This document shows positions 45,128 through 54,642 of a DNA stretch of 55,630 nt, piece after piece. The stretch is from Ignavibacteriales bacterium (lineage in GTDB: Bacteria > Bacteroidota > Ignavibacteria > UBA10030 > SZUA-254), in contig JACRFD010000029.1 in assembly GCA_016218025.1 (NCBI GenBank), forward strand, positions 1 to 55,630. Reading direction: 5' to 3'. The position numbers and the translations under genes were made by a program. The stretch's first letter is position 1, and each line of letters starts with the position of its first letter. The notes beneath the pieces are model-generated. The model worked only from the letters and a program-made list of their open reading frames with translations. It ran no database searches and was not told the DNA's origin.

Positions 45128-48100
45128 ATGAAACAAAATCGCAAAATGGTTACAATCGACGGCAACGAAGCCGCTGCTTACGTCGCACACAAGACAAACG
45201 AAGTCATCGCAATTTATCCGATAACTCCATCATCCCCAATGGGTGAATGGTCCGATGAATGGTCGGCACTTGGGAAGAAAAATTTATGGGGAACAATCCC
45301 TCAGGTTGTGGAAATGCAAAGTGAGGGAGGTGCATCCGGTGCGGTACATGGTGCATTGCAAGCAGGAGCACTTTCAACAACGTTTACATCTGCTCAGGGA
45401 TTGCTGTTAATGATTCCCAACATGTTCAAAATTGCCGGAGAGTTAACCCCAACTGTTTTTCATATCGCAGCTCGAACCGTTGCTACGCACGCCCTTTCTA
45501 TCTTTGGCGAACACAGCGATGTTATGGCTGTTCGGTCCACAGGCTGGGCAATGTTATCTTCAAATTCATTGCAAGAGATAATGGACTTTGCACTTATTTC
45601 TCAAGCGGCAACATTGGAATCTCGAATTCCGTTTATTCATTTCTTCGACGGTTTCCGTTCATCACACGAAGTGATGAAGATGGAACAATTAACCGATGAA
45701 GATATGCGGGCAATGTTGAGTGATGAATTAATACGTGAGCACCGTTCAAGAGCAATGTCACCCGATCGTCCCGTTCTACGCGGAACAGCACAAAATCCCG
45801 ACGTTTATTTTCAGGCACGGGAAACTGTGAATCCATATTATGATGCTTGCCCGGCGATTGTGGAAAAAGCAATGAGAAAATTTGAACAGGTAGTTGGAAG
45901 AAAGTATGAACTGTTTCAATATTTCGGCGCACCCGATGCAGACCGAATAATAATCATGATGGGATCCGGTGCCGAAGCTGCTCACGAGACGGTTGAATAT
46001 CTGAATGCGAAAGGAGAAAAAATTGGGATCCTAAAAGTAAGATTATACAGACCATTTTCAGCCGAACATTTCCTTAATGCAATTCCAAAATCTGTAAAGC
46101 AGATCACGGTTTTGGACAGAACAAAAGAACCAGGTTCGACAGGTGAACCTCTTTATCAGGATGTAGTGACAACCTTCAGCGAAGCATTCATAAACAATAA
46201 AATGCCTCTCCCTGCCTATCCAAAAATTTTAAGCGGAAGATACGGTTTATCATCAAAAGAATTCACACCGGCAATGGTGAAAGCTGTCTACGATGAAATG
46301 AAAAAATCACAACCAAAAAATCATTTCACGGTGGGAATTAACGACGATGTCACCAAAACCAGTCTCGATTATGATCCAACATTCACAACCGAATCGGATG
46401 ACGTTGTAAGAGCACTCTTTTTTGGTCTGGGTGCCGATGGTACGGTTAGTGCAAATAAAAACTCGATTAAAATTATTGGTGAAGATACCGATTTTTATGC
46501 ACAGGGCTATTTTGTTTACGATTCAAAGAAATCGGGATCAACAACAATTTCTCATCTGCGGTTCGGTCCACGCCCGATTCATTCAACATATCTGATCGAT
46601 AAAGCAAGCTTTGTAGCATGCCATCAATGGTTTTTCCTTGAAAAATATGACGTGCTAAAATCAGCCATCCCGGGATCTACATTTTTACTGAATAGTTTAT
46701 TTGGGCCCGATGAAGTTTGGGACAAACTACCAAAACATATCCAACAACAAATTTTAGAAAAGAAGATCAAGTTGTTTGTAATCGATGCATACAAAGTCGC
46801 TCGACAAACCGACATGGGAAACCGTATCAATACAATTATGCAAACATGTTTCTTTGCAATCTCTGGTGTATTGCCGAAGGATGAAGCAATTAAAGCAATT
46901 AAATATTCAATCGAAAAAACGTACGGCAAGAAGGGTTCAGATATTGTCCAACAAAATTATAAAGCAGTTGATCAAACATTGGCAAATCTTTTTGAAGTGA
47001 AAATACCCAACAAGATCACGAGCAATTTCGAAATGCCCCCAACGTTCTCACCCGACGCTCCTGAGTATGTAAAAAATGTATTGGGGAAAATATTTGCCGG
47101 TAACGGGGACGAGCTACCAGTTAGTGCCATGCCAAAAGACGGCACTTTCCCAACGGCAACTGCCCAGTGGGAAAAACGAAATATCGCCCTTGAAATTCCT
47201 GTTTGGGAACCGGAAATTTGTATCCAATGCAATAAATGCGTTATGGTTTGTCCACATGCTGCGATACGCACGAAAGTTTATGAACCGATATTACTCACAA
47301 ATGCACCATCAACATTTAAATCGATAGATTTCAAGGGAGCTGAGTATAAAGGATGGAAATATACAATTCAAATTGCTCCGGAAGATTGCACCGAATGCAG
47401 TCTTTGCGTAGACGTTTGTCCTGCAAAGAGTAAATCCGAAGCAAGAGTGAAAGCCATCAACATGAAGCCGCAACCTCCCATACGGGAAAGCGAAAGGGCA
47501 AATTATGATTTCTTCCTTAACATTCCCGACGTTGATAGACGCACAGCTAAAATAGATACAATCAAAGGATCTCAATTCTTGCGTCCATTGTTTGAATATT
47601 CAGGTGCTTGTGCAGGCTGCGGAGAAACACCGTATGTTAAACTTGTAACACAATTATTCGGTGACCGTGCAATTATTGCAAATGCAACGGGTTGTTCCTC
47701 AATCTACGGTGGAAATCTTCCAACAACTCCTTATGCAGTAGATCAAAATGGACGAGGACCAACATGGTCAAATTCTTTATTCGAAGATAACGCCGAATTC
47801 GGTCTTGGAATGAGATTGACAGTTGATAAACACACTGAAATGGCAAGAGAGTTGGTCGAAAATTTAAAGGGCCAGATCGGTGAACCGTTAGCCGGTGAAT
47901 TGTTAAATGCAGTTCAAAATGATGAAGCAGACATTTACGAACAACGCGAGAGAGTAAAGATTTTAAAAGATAAATTAAAGTCGATCAACTCTCCCGAGGC
48001 ACAAAGCTTGAACAGCTTAGCCGATAATTTAGTTAAGCGGAGTGTCTGGATAATAGGAGGTGACGGATGGGCTTACGATATTGGGTACGGTGGATTGGAT

Positions 48101-48700
48101 CACGTAATTGCATCTGGTAAAAATATTAATATTCTGGTGCTTGATACGGAAGTTTATTCCAACACAGGTGGACAGATGTCGAAGGCAACATCACGTTCAG
48201 CAATTGCAAAATTCGCAGCAAACGGCAAACCGACTGCCAAAAAAGACTTAGGATTACTGGCGATGGGTTATGGAAATGTTTATGTCGCTACAGTTGCTAT
48301 GGGGTCAAACGATTTGCAAACATTACGAGCATTTATTGAAGCGGAAGCATACAATGGTCCATCAATAATAATCGCGTACAGTCATTGCATTGCACACGGA
48401 ATTAATATGGCACGGGGAATGCAAAATCAAAAACTTGCGGTCGATACCGGATACTTCCCCCTCTACCGATATAACCCGATGCTTGCAGTTGATGGTAAAA
48501 ATCCCTTCAAGCTCGACTCAAAAGCTCCAAGCAAACCGCTGAAAGAATTCACAGATCTCGAAACACGCTTCAAGATGCTTGAAAAGAGTTACCCGCAACG
48601 TGCAAAAGAATTAAGCGTACTTGCACAGGGCGATGTGAATGCACGCTGGAAAATGTACGAGCATCTCGCGTCGTCGGGCGATGGTGCAGAGAAAAAATAA
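45128..48700 (+). CDS. nifJ: Pyruvate:ferredoxin (flavodoxin) oxidoreductase
   Basis: A 1190-residue homodimer-type enzyme that cleaves pyruvate to acetyl-CoA and CO2, reducing ferredoxin, or the reverse. The domains are fused in the usual order: pyruvate/TPP domain I (IAIYPITPSSPMGEWSDEW), gamma and domain III, two ferredoxin clusters near residues 700-760 (CIQCNKCVMVCPHAAI and CTECSLCVDVCPAKS), and the TPP domain with CAGCGETPY, ATGCSSIYGG, GGDGWAYDIGYGG, YSNTGGQMSK and YSHCIAHG, whose Cys bind the proximal cluster. It stands before a dihydroorotate-dehydrogenase-like gene, 34 bp away. Upstream sigma-54 and box elements suggest tight regulation. Confidence 0.96.
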   Translation: MKQNRKMVTIDGNEAAAYVAHKTNEVIAIYPITPSSPMGEWSDEWSALGKKNLWGTIPQVVEMQSEGGASGAVHGALQAGALSTTFTSAQGLLLMIPNMFKIAGELTPTVFHIAARTVATHALSIFGEHSDVMAVRSTGWAMLSSNSLQEIMDFALISQAATLESRIPFIHFFDGFRSSHEVMKMEQLTDEDMRAMLSDELIREHRSRAMSPDRPVLRGTAQNPDVYFQARETVNPYYDACPAIVEKAMRKFEQVVGRKYELFQYFGAPDADRIIIMMGSGAEAAHETVEYLNAKGEKIGILKVRLYRPFSAEHFLNAIPKSVKQITVLDRTKEPGSTGEPLYQDVVTTFSEAFINNKMPLPAYPKILSGRYGLSSKEFTPAMVKAVYDEMKKSQPKNHFTVGINDDVTKTSLDYDPTFTTESDDVVRALFFGLGADGTVSANKNSIKIIGEDTDFYAQGYFVYDSKKSGSTTISHLRFGPRPIHSTYLIDKASFVACHQWFFLEKYDVLKSAIPGSTFLLNSLFGPDEVWDKLPKHIQQQILEKKIKLFVIDAYKVARQTDMGNRINTIMQTCFFAISGVLPKDEAIKAIKYSIEKTYGKKGSDIVQQNYKAVDQTLANLFEVKIPNKITSNFEMPPTFSPDAPEYVKNVLGKIFAGNGDELPVSAMPKDGTFPTATAQWEKRNIALEIPVWEPEICIQCNKCVMVCPHAAIRTKVYEPILLTNAPSTFKSIDFKGAEYKGWKYTIQIAPEDCTECSLCVDVCPAKSKSEARVKAINMKPQPPIRESERANYDFFLNIPDVDRRTAKIDTIKGSQFLRPLFEYSGACAGCGETPYVKLVTQLFGDRAIIANATGCSSIYGGNLPTTPYAVDQNGRGPTWSNSLFEDNAEFGLGMRLTVDKHTEMARELVENLKGQIGEPLAGELLNAVQNDEADIYEQRERVKILKDKLKSINSPEAQSLNSLADNLVKRSVWIIGGDGWAYDIGYGGLDHVIASGKNINILVLDTEVYSNTGGQMSKATSRSAIAKFAANGKPTAKKDLGLLAMGYGNVYVATVAMGSNDLQTLRAFIEAEAYNGPSIIIAYSHCIAHGINMARGMQNQKLAVDTGYFPLYRYNPMLAVDGKNPFKLDSKAPSKPLKEFTDLETRFKMLEKSYPQRAKELSVLAQGDVNARWKMYEHLASSGDGAEKK

Positions 48701-48734
48701 TTACTCGAAAACTTTTTCATCTCAGAAAATATGA

Positions 48735-49736
48735 ATGGAATTTAAAATGGATCTGAAAACAACATATCTCGGCTTAAAATTAAAAAACCCGATCGTACCG
48801 TCGGCTTCACCGTTATCATACTCACTCGACAGCATGAAGCAATTGGAAGACGCAGGCGCATCTGCTATTGTAATGTATTCACTGTTCGAGGAACAGATTG
48901 CTCATGAACGATCTGAATTATTGCATTACCTTTCTCACGGCACCGAAAGTTATGCTGAAGCTCTCTCCTACTTTCCGGATGTTCAGCAATATAATACGGG
49001 CCCCGAAGAATATCTCGAGCACATACACAAAGCTAAAAAATCACTGGAAATTCCCGTGATAGGAAGTCTGAACGGTGTCTCTGTTGGCGGATGGATCGAG
49101 TATGCAAAAAAAATCCAGGACGCAGGTGCGGATGCTCTCGAACTGAATATGTATTACATACCGACAAGCTTGGATGTTTCCGCAACAGAACTTGAAAATA
49201 AATATCTTGAAGTTGCTAAAACAGTAAAGAATAGTGTTACTATTCCGGTCGCTATTAAAATGAGTGCCTTCTTTACGTCGGTTGCAAACATTGCAAAAAA
49301 ATTCGACAACCTCGGAATTAACGGATTAGTTTTGTTCAATCGTTTCTATCAACCCGATATCGATCTTGAGGCTCTTGAGATTCAACCGAATGTAATTCTT
49401 AGCACACCGCAAGCACTTCGATTGCCAATGAGATGGATAGCAATTTTGCACGGAAGAATCCGTGCAAGTCTTGCCGCCTCCAGCGGAATTCATAAAAGTG
49501 AAGATGTAATTAAAATGCTGCTCGCCGGCTCAGATGTTACCATGATGTGTTCAGCCCTGTTGAAGTATGGACCTGACCATATCAAGAAAACACTCGCTGA
49601 TGTTGAACAATGGATGAAAGATAATGAATACATCTCAGTTCAACAAATGAAAGGTAGCATGAGTCAGAAATCTGTCGCCGATCCTGCAGCTTTTGAACGT
49701 GCTAATTATATGAAATCTTTGTATAGCTATAAATAA
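48735..49736 (+). CDS. Dihydroorotate-dehydrogenase-like flavoprotein
   Basis: A 333-residue TIM-barrel FMN protein of the DHOD-like group. It opens with TYLGLKLKNPIVPSASPLSY, contains GSLNGVSVGGWIEYAKKIQDAG, ALELNMYY, VPVAIKMS-type KMSAFF, and the FMN phosphate region SGIHKSEDVIKMLLAGSD. It lacks the active-site loop typical of true pyrimidine-biosynthetic enzymes, as far as I can see. Genes of this kind often lie next to nifJ. Its substrate is unknown; transfer to a nifJ-linked redox process is likely. A second possible start is ATG 48747. Confidence 0.82.
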   Translation: MEFKMDLKTTYLGLKLKNPIVPSASPLSYSLDSMKQLEDAGASAIVMYSLFEEQIAHERSELLHYLSHGTESYAEALSYFPDVQQYNTGPEEYLEHIHKAKKSLEIPVIGSLNGVSVGGWIEYAKKIQDAGADALELNMYYIPTSLDVSATELENKYLEVAKTVKNSVTIPVAIKMSAFFTSVANIAKKFDNLGINGLVLFNRFYQPDIDLEALEIQPNVILSTPQALRLPMRWIAILHGRIRASLAASSGIHKSEDVIKMLLAGSDVTMMCSALLKYGPDHIKKTLADVEQWMKDNEYISVQQMKGSMSQKSVADPAAFERANYMKSLYSYK

Positions 49737-49794
49737 GTTAAGTTGATTTTTAAATTTAAAATTGTTTTTTTAAGACTAAATTATCCGATATAAA

Positions 49795-50235
49795 ATGAGT
49801 ATTATCTTCAGCAGACAGTGTGAATACGCAATTCAAGCGGTTCTCTATCTGGCTCTAAAGCCTGATAAAAATATGATATCTATACGAGAGCTGACGAAGC
49901 AACTCGATATTCCATATCATTTCGTTGCAAAAATTTTGCAAGACCTGACACGAAAAGGACTATTAGTTTCTCATAAAGGTCCTGCCGGCGGTTTCGGTCT
50001 AGGCATGAAAGCAAAAGATATCACACTCCTTCAAATAGTTGAAGCCATTGACGGCGTTTCATTCATGAACAACTGCGTTTTTGGATTTCCAAATTGTACA
50101 GATGAAGATCATTGTGCTGTTCATGATCAGTGGGGAAAAATCCGCACAAAAATTCATGAGATGCTTGCAAACAAAAATATTCTTGAGATGGCCGCGGAGA
50201 CTAAGAAAGTACAATATCATTCGGGGAAGCAATAG
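49795..50235 (+). CDS. Rrf2-family iron-sulfur regulator
   Basis: A 146-residue Rrf2-type transcription regulator. A winged helix-turn-helix spans 1-80 (SIIFSRQCEYAIQAVLYLA, IPYHFVAKILQDLTRKGLL, SHKGPAGGFGLG). Three cysteines in the C-terminal part, C94, C101 and C107, fit binding of a [2Fe-2S] or [4Fe-4S] cluster as in IscR and NsrR. The spacing is intermediate, so subtype is not clear. It stands at the head of the NapH-like/ferredoxin/HAO group and likely controls it, perhaps in response to nitric oxide or iron-sulfur status. Confidence 0.9.
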   Translation: MSIIFSRQCEYAIQAVLYLALKPDKNMISIRELTKQLDIPYHFVAKILQDLTRKGLLVSHKGPAGGFGLGMKAKDITLLQIVEAIDGVSFMNNCVFGFPNCTDEDHCAVHDQWGKIRTKIHEMLANKNILEMAAETKKVQYHSGKQ

Positions 50236-50279
50236 CTTCCCCCTTTTTTTAAACATAAATCGGATAAATTAATCTGAAT

Positions 50280-51518
50280 ATGGACGCAAATTTTAAATCT
50301 GAACATTTCTTCACAGATACTGAGAAGCTTTCTCAAGAAGAAATCGAAAGCTCCGGTAAGAATATTCCTCCGATGAATGATTCTAATTCCACAACAAATA
50401 AATTTTTAAAAATCCCCTACGAATTAAGAAAGACGAAAATCAATTACAATATTGAAAAAAACATTTTCAAAAAATTTCTCCTCAAATTAAAAAACGATTC
50501 GCAGTTCATGCGGTCAACTGTTCAGACTGCATTTCTACTTTTATGTATTTGGATTGGTATTGAATTTTATCTTTTCATGAAATGGGGAATGAGCAACGGT
50601 CAGGCATCATTTTTCGAAAGACCACCCGGCGTTGAAGGCTTCCTCCCTATCAGTGCCTTAATAAGTTTAAAATATTGGATTGAATCCGGCATCATAAACA
50701 ATATTCATCCTTCAGGTTTATTCATTTTCATTGCTATTCTAACAACGGGTATATTACTCAAAAAAAGTTTTTGCGGATGGCTCTGCCCGGTCGGAACAAT
50801 AAGCGAAGCATTGTGGATGCTTGGAAAAAAAATATTCGGAAAAAATCTCACTGTAAACCGGTGGCTCGATTATCCGCTCCGCTCACTGAAATATCTATTG
50901 TTACTGTTTTTCGCTATTTCAATCTGGCAAATGGATGTTCCGACAATGAATCTGTTCATCAACAGTCCATACAATAAAGTCGCAGATATAAAAATGTATC
51001 TCTTCTTCGCGAACATAACAACATTCGCTCTCTGGACTATTATCATTCTGATGTTATTTTCATTATTCATTAAAAATTTTTGGTGCAGATATTTATGTCC
51101 ATACGGTGCACTCTTGGGTGCGCTTAGCTGGCTTAGCCCCACTAAAATCAAACGGAACAAATCAACTTGCATTGATTGTGAATTGTGCACAAAATCGTGT
51201 CCGTCGAATATTAAAGTGCACAGGGTAAATAAAGTGTGGAGCGATGAATGCATGAACTGCCTCGCCTGTGTCGAAGCCTGCCCCGTAAAAAACACGCTCG
51301 ATATACGGACTACACTGACAAATACTAAAATCCCGAATTACATTTTCGGCATCCTGATTGTCTTCGTTTTTGTTGCAATTACCGGATTAGCAATGTTGAC
51401 GGATAATTGGCAAAATAAAATTTCAAAAGAAGAATATCTGAAACGAATGAATGAATTAGACACACCGGTATATCAACATAACAGAGGTCAGGTGCCCGAA
51501 TACGGACCGAATGATTAA
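50280..51518 (+). CDS. NapH/CcoG-like Fe-S membrane protein
   Basis: A 412-residue polyferredoxin membrane protein with about five helices. Two CxxxCP motifs follow membrane segments (FCGWLCPVGT and WCRYLCPYGA), as in NapH and NosR proteins, and a periplasmic/cytoplasmic ferredoxin segment has CIDCELCTKSCP and CMNCLACVEACP. Such proteins take electrons from quinol to a periplasmic reductase. The N-terminal 70 residues are unusual, hydrophilic and acidic-basic. It lies 44 bp after the Rrf2 gene and 15 bp before the ferredoxin gene. Confidence 0.85.
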   Translation: MDANFKSEHFFTDTEKLSQEEIESSGKNIPPMNDSNSTTNKFLKIPYELRKTKINYNIEKNIFKKFLLKLKNDSQFMRSTVQTAFLLLCIWIGIEFYLFMKWGMSNGQASFFERPPGVEGFLPISALISLKYWIESGIINNIHPSGLFIFIAILTTGILLKKSFCGWLCPVGTISEALWMLGKKIFGKNLTVNRWLDYPLRSLKYLLLLFFAISIWQMDVPTMNLFINSPYNKVADIKMYLFFANITTFALWTIIILMLFSLFIKNFWCRYLCPYGALLGALSWLSPTKIKRNKSTCIDCELCTKSCPSNIKVHRVNKVWSDECMNCLACVEACPVKNTLDIRTTLTNTKIPNYIFGILIVFVFVAITGLAMLTDNWQNKISKEEYLKRMNELDTPVYQHNRGQVPEYGPND

Positions 51519-51533
51519 TGAGGAAAGATTAAA

Positions 51534-52283
51534 ATGTTACGAAAAATTATTAAGATTGATGAAGAACTTTGCGATGGCTGCGGAAATTGTATTACTTCCT
51601 GCCACGAAGGTGCATTACAAATAATTAACGGAAAAGCAAAAGTAGTCAAAGAAAGTTTTTGCGACGGCTTGGGTGCCTGTATCGGCGAGTGTCCGTTGAA
51701 CGCACTCTCTATTGTGGAAACAGATGCTGATTCTTTTGACGAAGCGGCAGTACAGACACATCTGCAACAAATTAAACGACAAAACGCTAATCAAAATATC
51801 GATACAAGAAAACATACACCGCATGGCGGCGGCGGCTGCCCATCAAGCAGGGTAATGTCGTTTGAGAAAGTCGGCAACGAGAAAAGTTACAATGAAATTC
51901 CTTCTCAACTCCGGCAGTGGCCCATACAGCTTCATCTTGTTCCGCCGAATGCGCCATATTTCATGAATGCAGATATAGCTCTTGTTGCAGACTGTGTACC
52001 ATTTTCATACGGAAATTTTCACAACGATTTTCTTACTAAATTCCCTATTGCAATTGGCTGCCCGAAACTAGATAATGGTCAGGCATATATTGAAAAACTC
52101 AGCAAAATCATTCAGCAATCCCGACCAAAAAGTTTCAAAGTAGTTGTTATGGAGGTCCCGTGCTGCTCCGGATTATTGCAGATTGCACAGCAGGCGGTCC
52201 ATTCGTCGGGATTTAATATTCCTGTAGAAGTAACCGTCATAGGAATCCGCGGAGATATTTTAATCGAAAAAACTATTTTGTAA
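51534..52283 (+). CDS. Two-cluster ferredoxin with conserved C-terminal domain
   Basis: A 249-residue cytoplasmic protein. Residues 1-65 form a ferredoxin (CDGCGNCITSCHEGAL and CDGLGACIGECPLNAL). A linker with HGGGGCPSSR leads to a domain with LPxxxP-like QLHLVPPNAPYFMNADIALVA, CVPFSYGNFH, IGCPKLDNGQAYIEKL and VPCCSGLL. This ferredoxin type commonly accompanies hybrid-cluster-protein genes in anaerobes, but none is visible here. The role may be electron transfer in nitrogen-stress metabolism. GAGGAAAG precedes the ATG. Confidence 0.82.
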   Translation: MLRKIIKIDEELCDGCGNCITSCHEGALQIINGKAKVVKESFCDGLGACIGECPLNALSIVETDADSFDEAAVQTHLQQIKRQNANQNIDTRKHTPHGGGGCPSSRVMSFEKVGNEKSYNEIPSQLRQWPIQLHLVPPNAPYFMNADIALVADCVPFSYGNFHNDFLTKFPIAIGCPKLDNGQAYIEKLSKIIQQSRPKSFKVVVMEVPCCSGLLQIAQQAVHSSGFNIPVEVTVIGIRGDILIEKTIL

Positions 52284-52301
52284 AATTAACTATTCACAAT
52301 T

Positions 52302-53051
52302 ATGCATACTGTCGGTCAATTCTATAATCATCTTTCTGAAATTTACAATGATACTACTTTCTCCAAGGAAAGATTCATTAAAGAAAAGAAGTTTTTCGAA
52401 TCGGTTTTAAAGAATCGAAAAATATCCTCAGCGCTGGACGCAGGTGCAGGCACAGGTTTTCATTCTACGCTTCTTGCATCGCTCGGGATTGAAGTAACTG
52501 CAGTCGACACTTCTGCCAAAATGTTATCCATCCTTAAGCAGAATGCAGGCGAACAAAAAATTAAAACGATACATTCCGATTTTCTCTCCTTACACCGCTT
52601 AAAAGATAAATATGATTTAATCGTTTGCATGGGAAATTCATTACCGCATTCTTCTCCGAAGGAAAGGATTAAAATTCTGAAAATATTTTACCGTTTGCTT
52701 AACCCGGACGGTATGATAATTATCCAGACGATCAATTATAAAAATATATTAGATAATAAATTCAAAATACAAAACATCAAGAAACTGAAAGACAAAACAA
52801 TTATCCGTTTTTACGACCTTGTAGGAAATAAAATCTATTTTAATTTCATACTGATTCCATATAATGCAAAAGGCAAGAATCAACAAAAGATTAATTCTAT
52901 CCTGCATCACCCTATCCAAAAAAACGATTTTAAGAATGATTTAACAAAGGCGCGATTTAAAGATATCGTTCTTTACGGCGATATGGCATTCAGCAGTTTC
53001 AATGAAAATATTTCCACCGATATTATAGCTTTAGCTCAGAAAAATATTTAA
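52302..53051 (+). CDS. Class I SAM-dependent methyltransferase
   Basis: A 249-residue methyltransferase. Motif I is LDAGAGTGFHSTLLASLG, followed by VTAVDTSAKML (acidic loop), the HSDFLSL region (motif II) and DLIVCMGNSLPHSSPKE (motif III). The C-terminal ~90 residues are basic and not recognised. Its substrate cannot be told. It starts 18 bp after the ferredoxin gene, so it belongs to the same operon. Confidence 0.85.
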   Translation: MHTVGQFYNHLSEIYNDTTFSKERFIKEKKFFESVLKNRKISSALDAGAGTGFHSTLLASLGIEVTAVDTSAKMLSILKQNAGEQKIKTIHSDFLSLHRLKDKYDLIVCMGNSLPHSSPKERIKILKIFYRLLNPDGMIIIQTINYKNILDNKFKIQNIKKLKDKTIIRFYDLVGNKIYFNFILIPYNAKGKNQQKINSILHHPIQKNDFKNDLTKARFKDIVLYGDMAFSSFNENISTDIIALAQKNI

Positions 53052-53120
53052 TTTTCACCGAAATCTAAAACACAATCCCATAATCAACCACTATCAATCA
53101 CAAATAACATGGAGGTATCC

Positions 53121-54365
53121 ATGAAAAATATTTACAAATTGCTTTTTATTATTTCATTGAATTTTTTATTTCTGACAATCGCTTTTTCTCAACCGTGCGT
53201 TGAATGTCATAAAAACATCACTCCAAATATCGTCTCGGACTGGAACCTGAGCAAGCACAGCACTAATGGAGTTGAATGCTCAACATGCCACGGCGAGAAA
53301 CATATTTCTGCAAAAGATGTTTCCAATGTTCAGATACCAACACCTGAAACTTGTGGACAGTGCCACGAGGAAAGAGTTGCCCAGTACAAAAAAGGAAAAC
53401 ATGCTGTTGCATGGGCGGCGATGAAGGCGATGCCGACCGCACATTTTCAGCCGATGGCAATGATGGAAGGAATGAAAGGTTGCGGCGGATGCCATAAGAT
53501 CGGCGTGAAATCAGAGCAGGAGATTAAAGATCTGAAGAAGAACGGCGCCGGTTTTGGAGTTGCATCGTGCGATGCATGCCACACGCGGCACACATTCTCC
53601 AAAAAAGAAGCACAGCAGCCGCAAGCATGCCAGACATGCCACATGGGATTCGATCATCCGCAATGGGAAATGTACTCCGCATCTAAACACGGAGTTAGGA
53701 ATCTACTGAAACAAAATAAAACTTTGCCGGAGAATACAGCGGCTCCGACTTGCCAGACATGTCATATGCAGGAAGGAAATCATGAAGTGCGGGCAGCATG
53801 GGGATTTCTTGCAGTCCGTTTGCCGATGCCGGAAGATAAACAATGGGCGGCAGACAGAGCAACAATTTTGCAAGGGCTCGGTGTTCTTGATCCCACCGGA
53901 AAACCAACAGGCAGACTTGACGTTGTGAAGGCGGCAGATGTCGCACGGCTCGATCAAGAAAGCTGGCAAAAAGAGCGTGATAAAATGTTGAAGACGTGCA
54001 ATCAGTGCCACTCGGGCAATTTTGCAAGAGGTGAGCTGGAAAAAGGTGATAATATGATAAAGGAAGCCGATCACCTGATGGCTGAAGCAATTCGTGTTGT
54101 AGCCGGTTTATATAAAGATGGCATCATTAAGAAGGCTGCAAATTATGCATCTGAATTTCCGGATCTGCTTACATTCCACGACGCACCAACAACAATCGAA
54201 CAAAAATTGTTTGTGATGTTCCTCGAGCACAGGATGAGAGCATTCCAGGGTACATTCCATGCAAATCCCGATTATGCACTCTGGTATGGTTGGAGTGAGA
54301 TGCAGCGTGACCTCACTGAAATAAAAACGATTGCAGAAGAATTACGCGATAAGATTAAAAAATAA
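53121..54365 (+). CDS. Octaheme hydroxylamine-oxidoreductase-like cytochrome c
   Basis: A 414-residue exported cytochrome with eight CxxCH motifs (CVECH, CSTCH, CGQCH, CGGCH, CDACH, CQTCH, CQTCH, CNQCH) behind a signal peptide (~1-26). The motif arrangement and C-terminal HANPDYALWYGW with adjacent charged helices are those of HAO-like octaheme proteins. Depending on whether the catalytic heme carries the protein cross-link, it may oxidise hydroxylamine or reduce nitrite or hydroxylamine. The ATG at 53121 is preceded by GGAGG; the earlier ATG at 53109 overlaps that site. It ends the gene group begun by the Rrf2 gene. Confidence 0.9.
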   Translation: MKNIYKLLFIISLNFLFLTIAFSQPCVECHKNITPNIVSDWNLSKHSTNGVECSTCHGEKHISAKDVSNVQIPTPETCGQCHEERVAQYKKGKHAVAWAAMKAMPTAHFQPMAMMEGMKGCGGCHKIGVKSEQEIKDLKKNGAGFGVASCDACHTRHTFSKKEAQQPQACQTCHMGFDHPQWEMYSASKHGVRNLLKQNKTLPENTAAPTCQTCHMQEGNHEVRAAWGFLAVRLPMPEDKQWAADRATILQGLGVLDPTGKPTGRLDVVKAADVARLDQESWQKERDKMLKTCNQCHSGNFARGELEKGDNMIKEADHLMAEAIRVVAGLYKDGIIKKAANYASEFPDLLTFHDAPTTIEQKLFVMFLEHRMRAFQGTFHANPDYALWYGWSEMQRDLTEIKTIAEELRDKIKK

Positions 54366-54487
54366 ATATTGATTTTAACGAAACACCCCGTGCTATTTTT
54401 AAGTTCGAGGTTTTTTATTTGGTGTAGAGAACATCCACGAAGAGGTTACTTCGTAATTCGCAGATGAACATTGTTTTGAAACCCAAG

Positions 54488-54537
54488 AAACCTTGCGAAG
54501 GCTGACACAGACATCGTATGAAGCCTTCGCAAGGTTT
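54488..54537. repeat. Strong 16-bp palindrome
   Basis: AAACCTTGCGAAGGCT at 54488-54503 pairs perfectly with 54522-54537 across an 18-nt loop. It is followed by TTTAAA on the plus strand, but the stop of the cytochrome gene is 120 bases upstream. A related TTTGCAAGGTTTTGCAGGG occurs at 55424. It looks like a dispersed element. The 54366-54642 gap holds no gene that I can support. Confidence 0.65.
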
Positions 54538-54642
54538 TAAAAAGAGAATGGAGGACAGGGCATAACCCTTCTGAGCGTTTAGATTTATGTTATACTCATT
54601 TTTCAATTTTATTGCTTTTTAAGATGTTTAGGTTAGACTATT

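Noticed and set aside
53695..54090. Two overlapping minus-strand frames opposite the octaheme cytochrome
   Set aside because: Opposite a gene with eight heme motifs and clear signal peptide; no independent support.
54415..54606. A 63-codon minus-strand frame after the octaheme gene
   Set aside because: It runs across the 16-bp palindrome and lacks a ribosome binding site or family resemblance.
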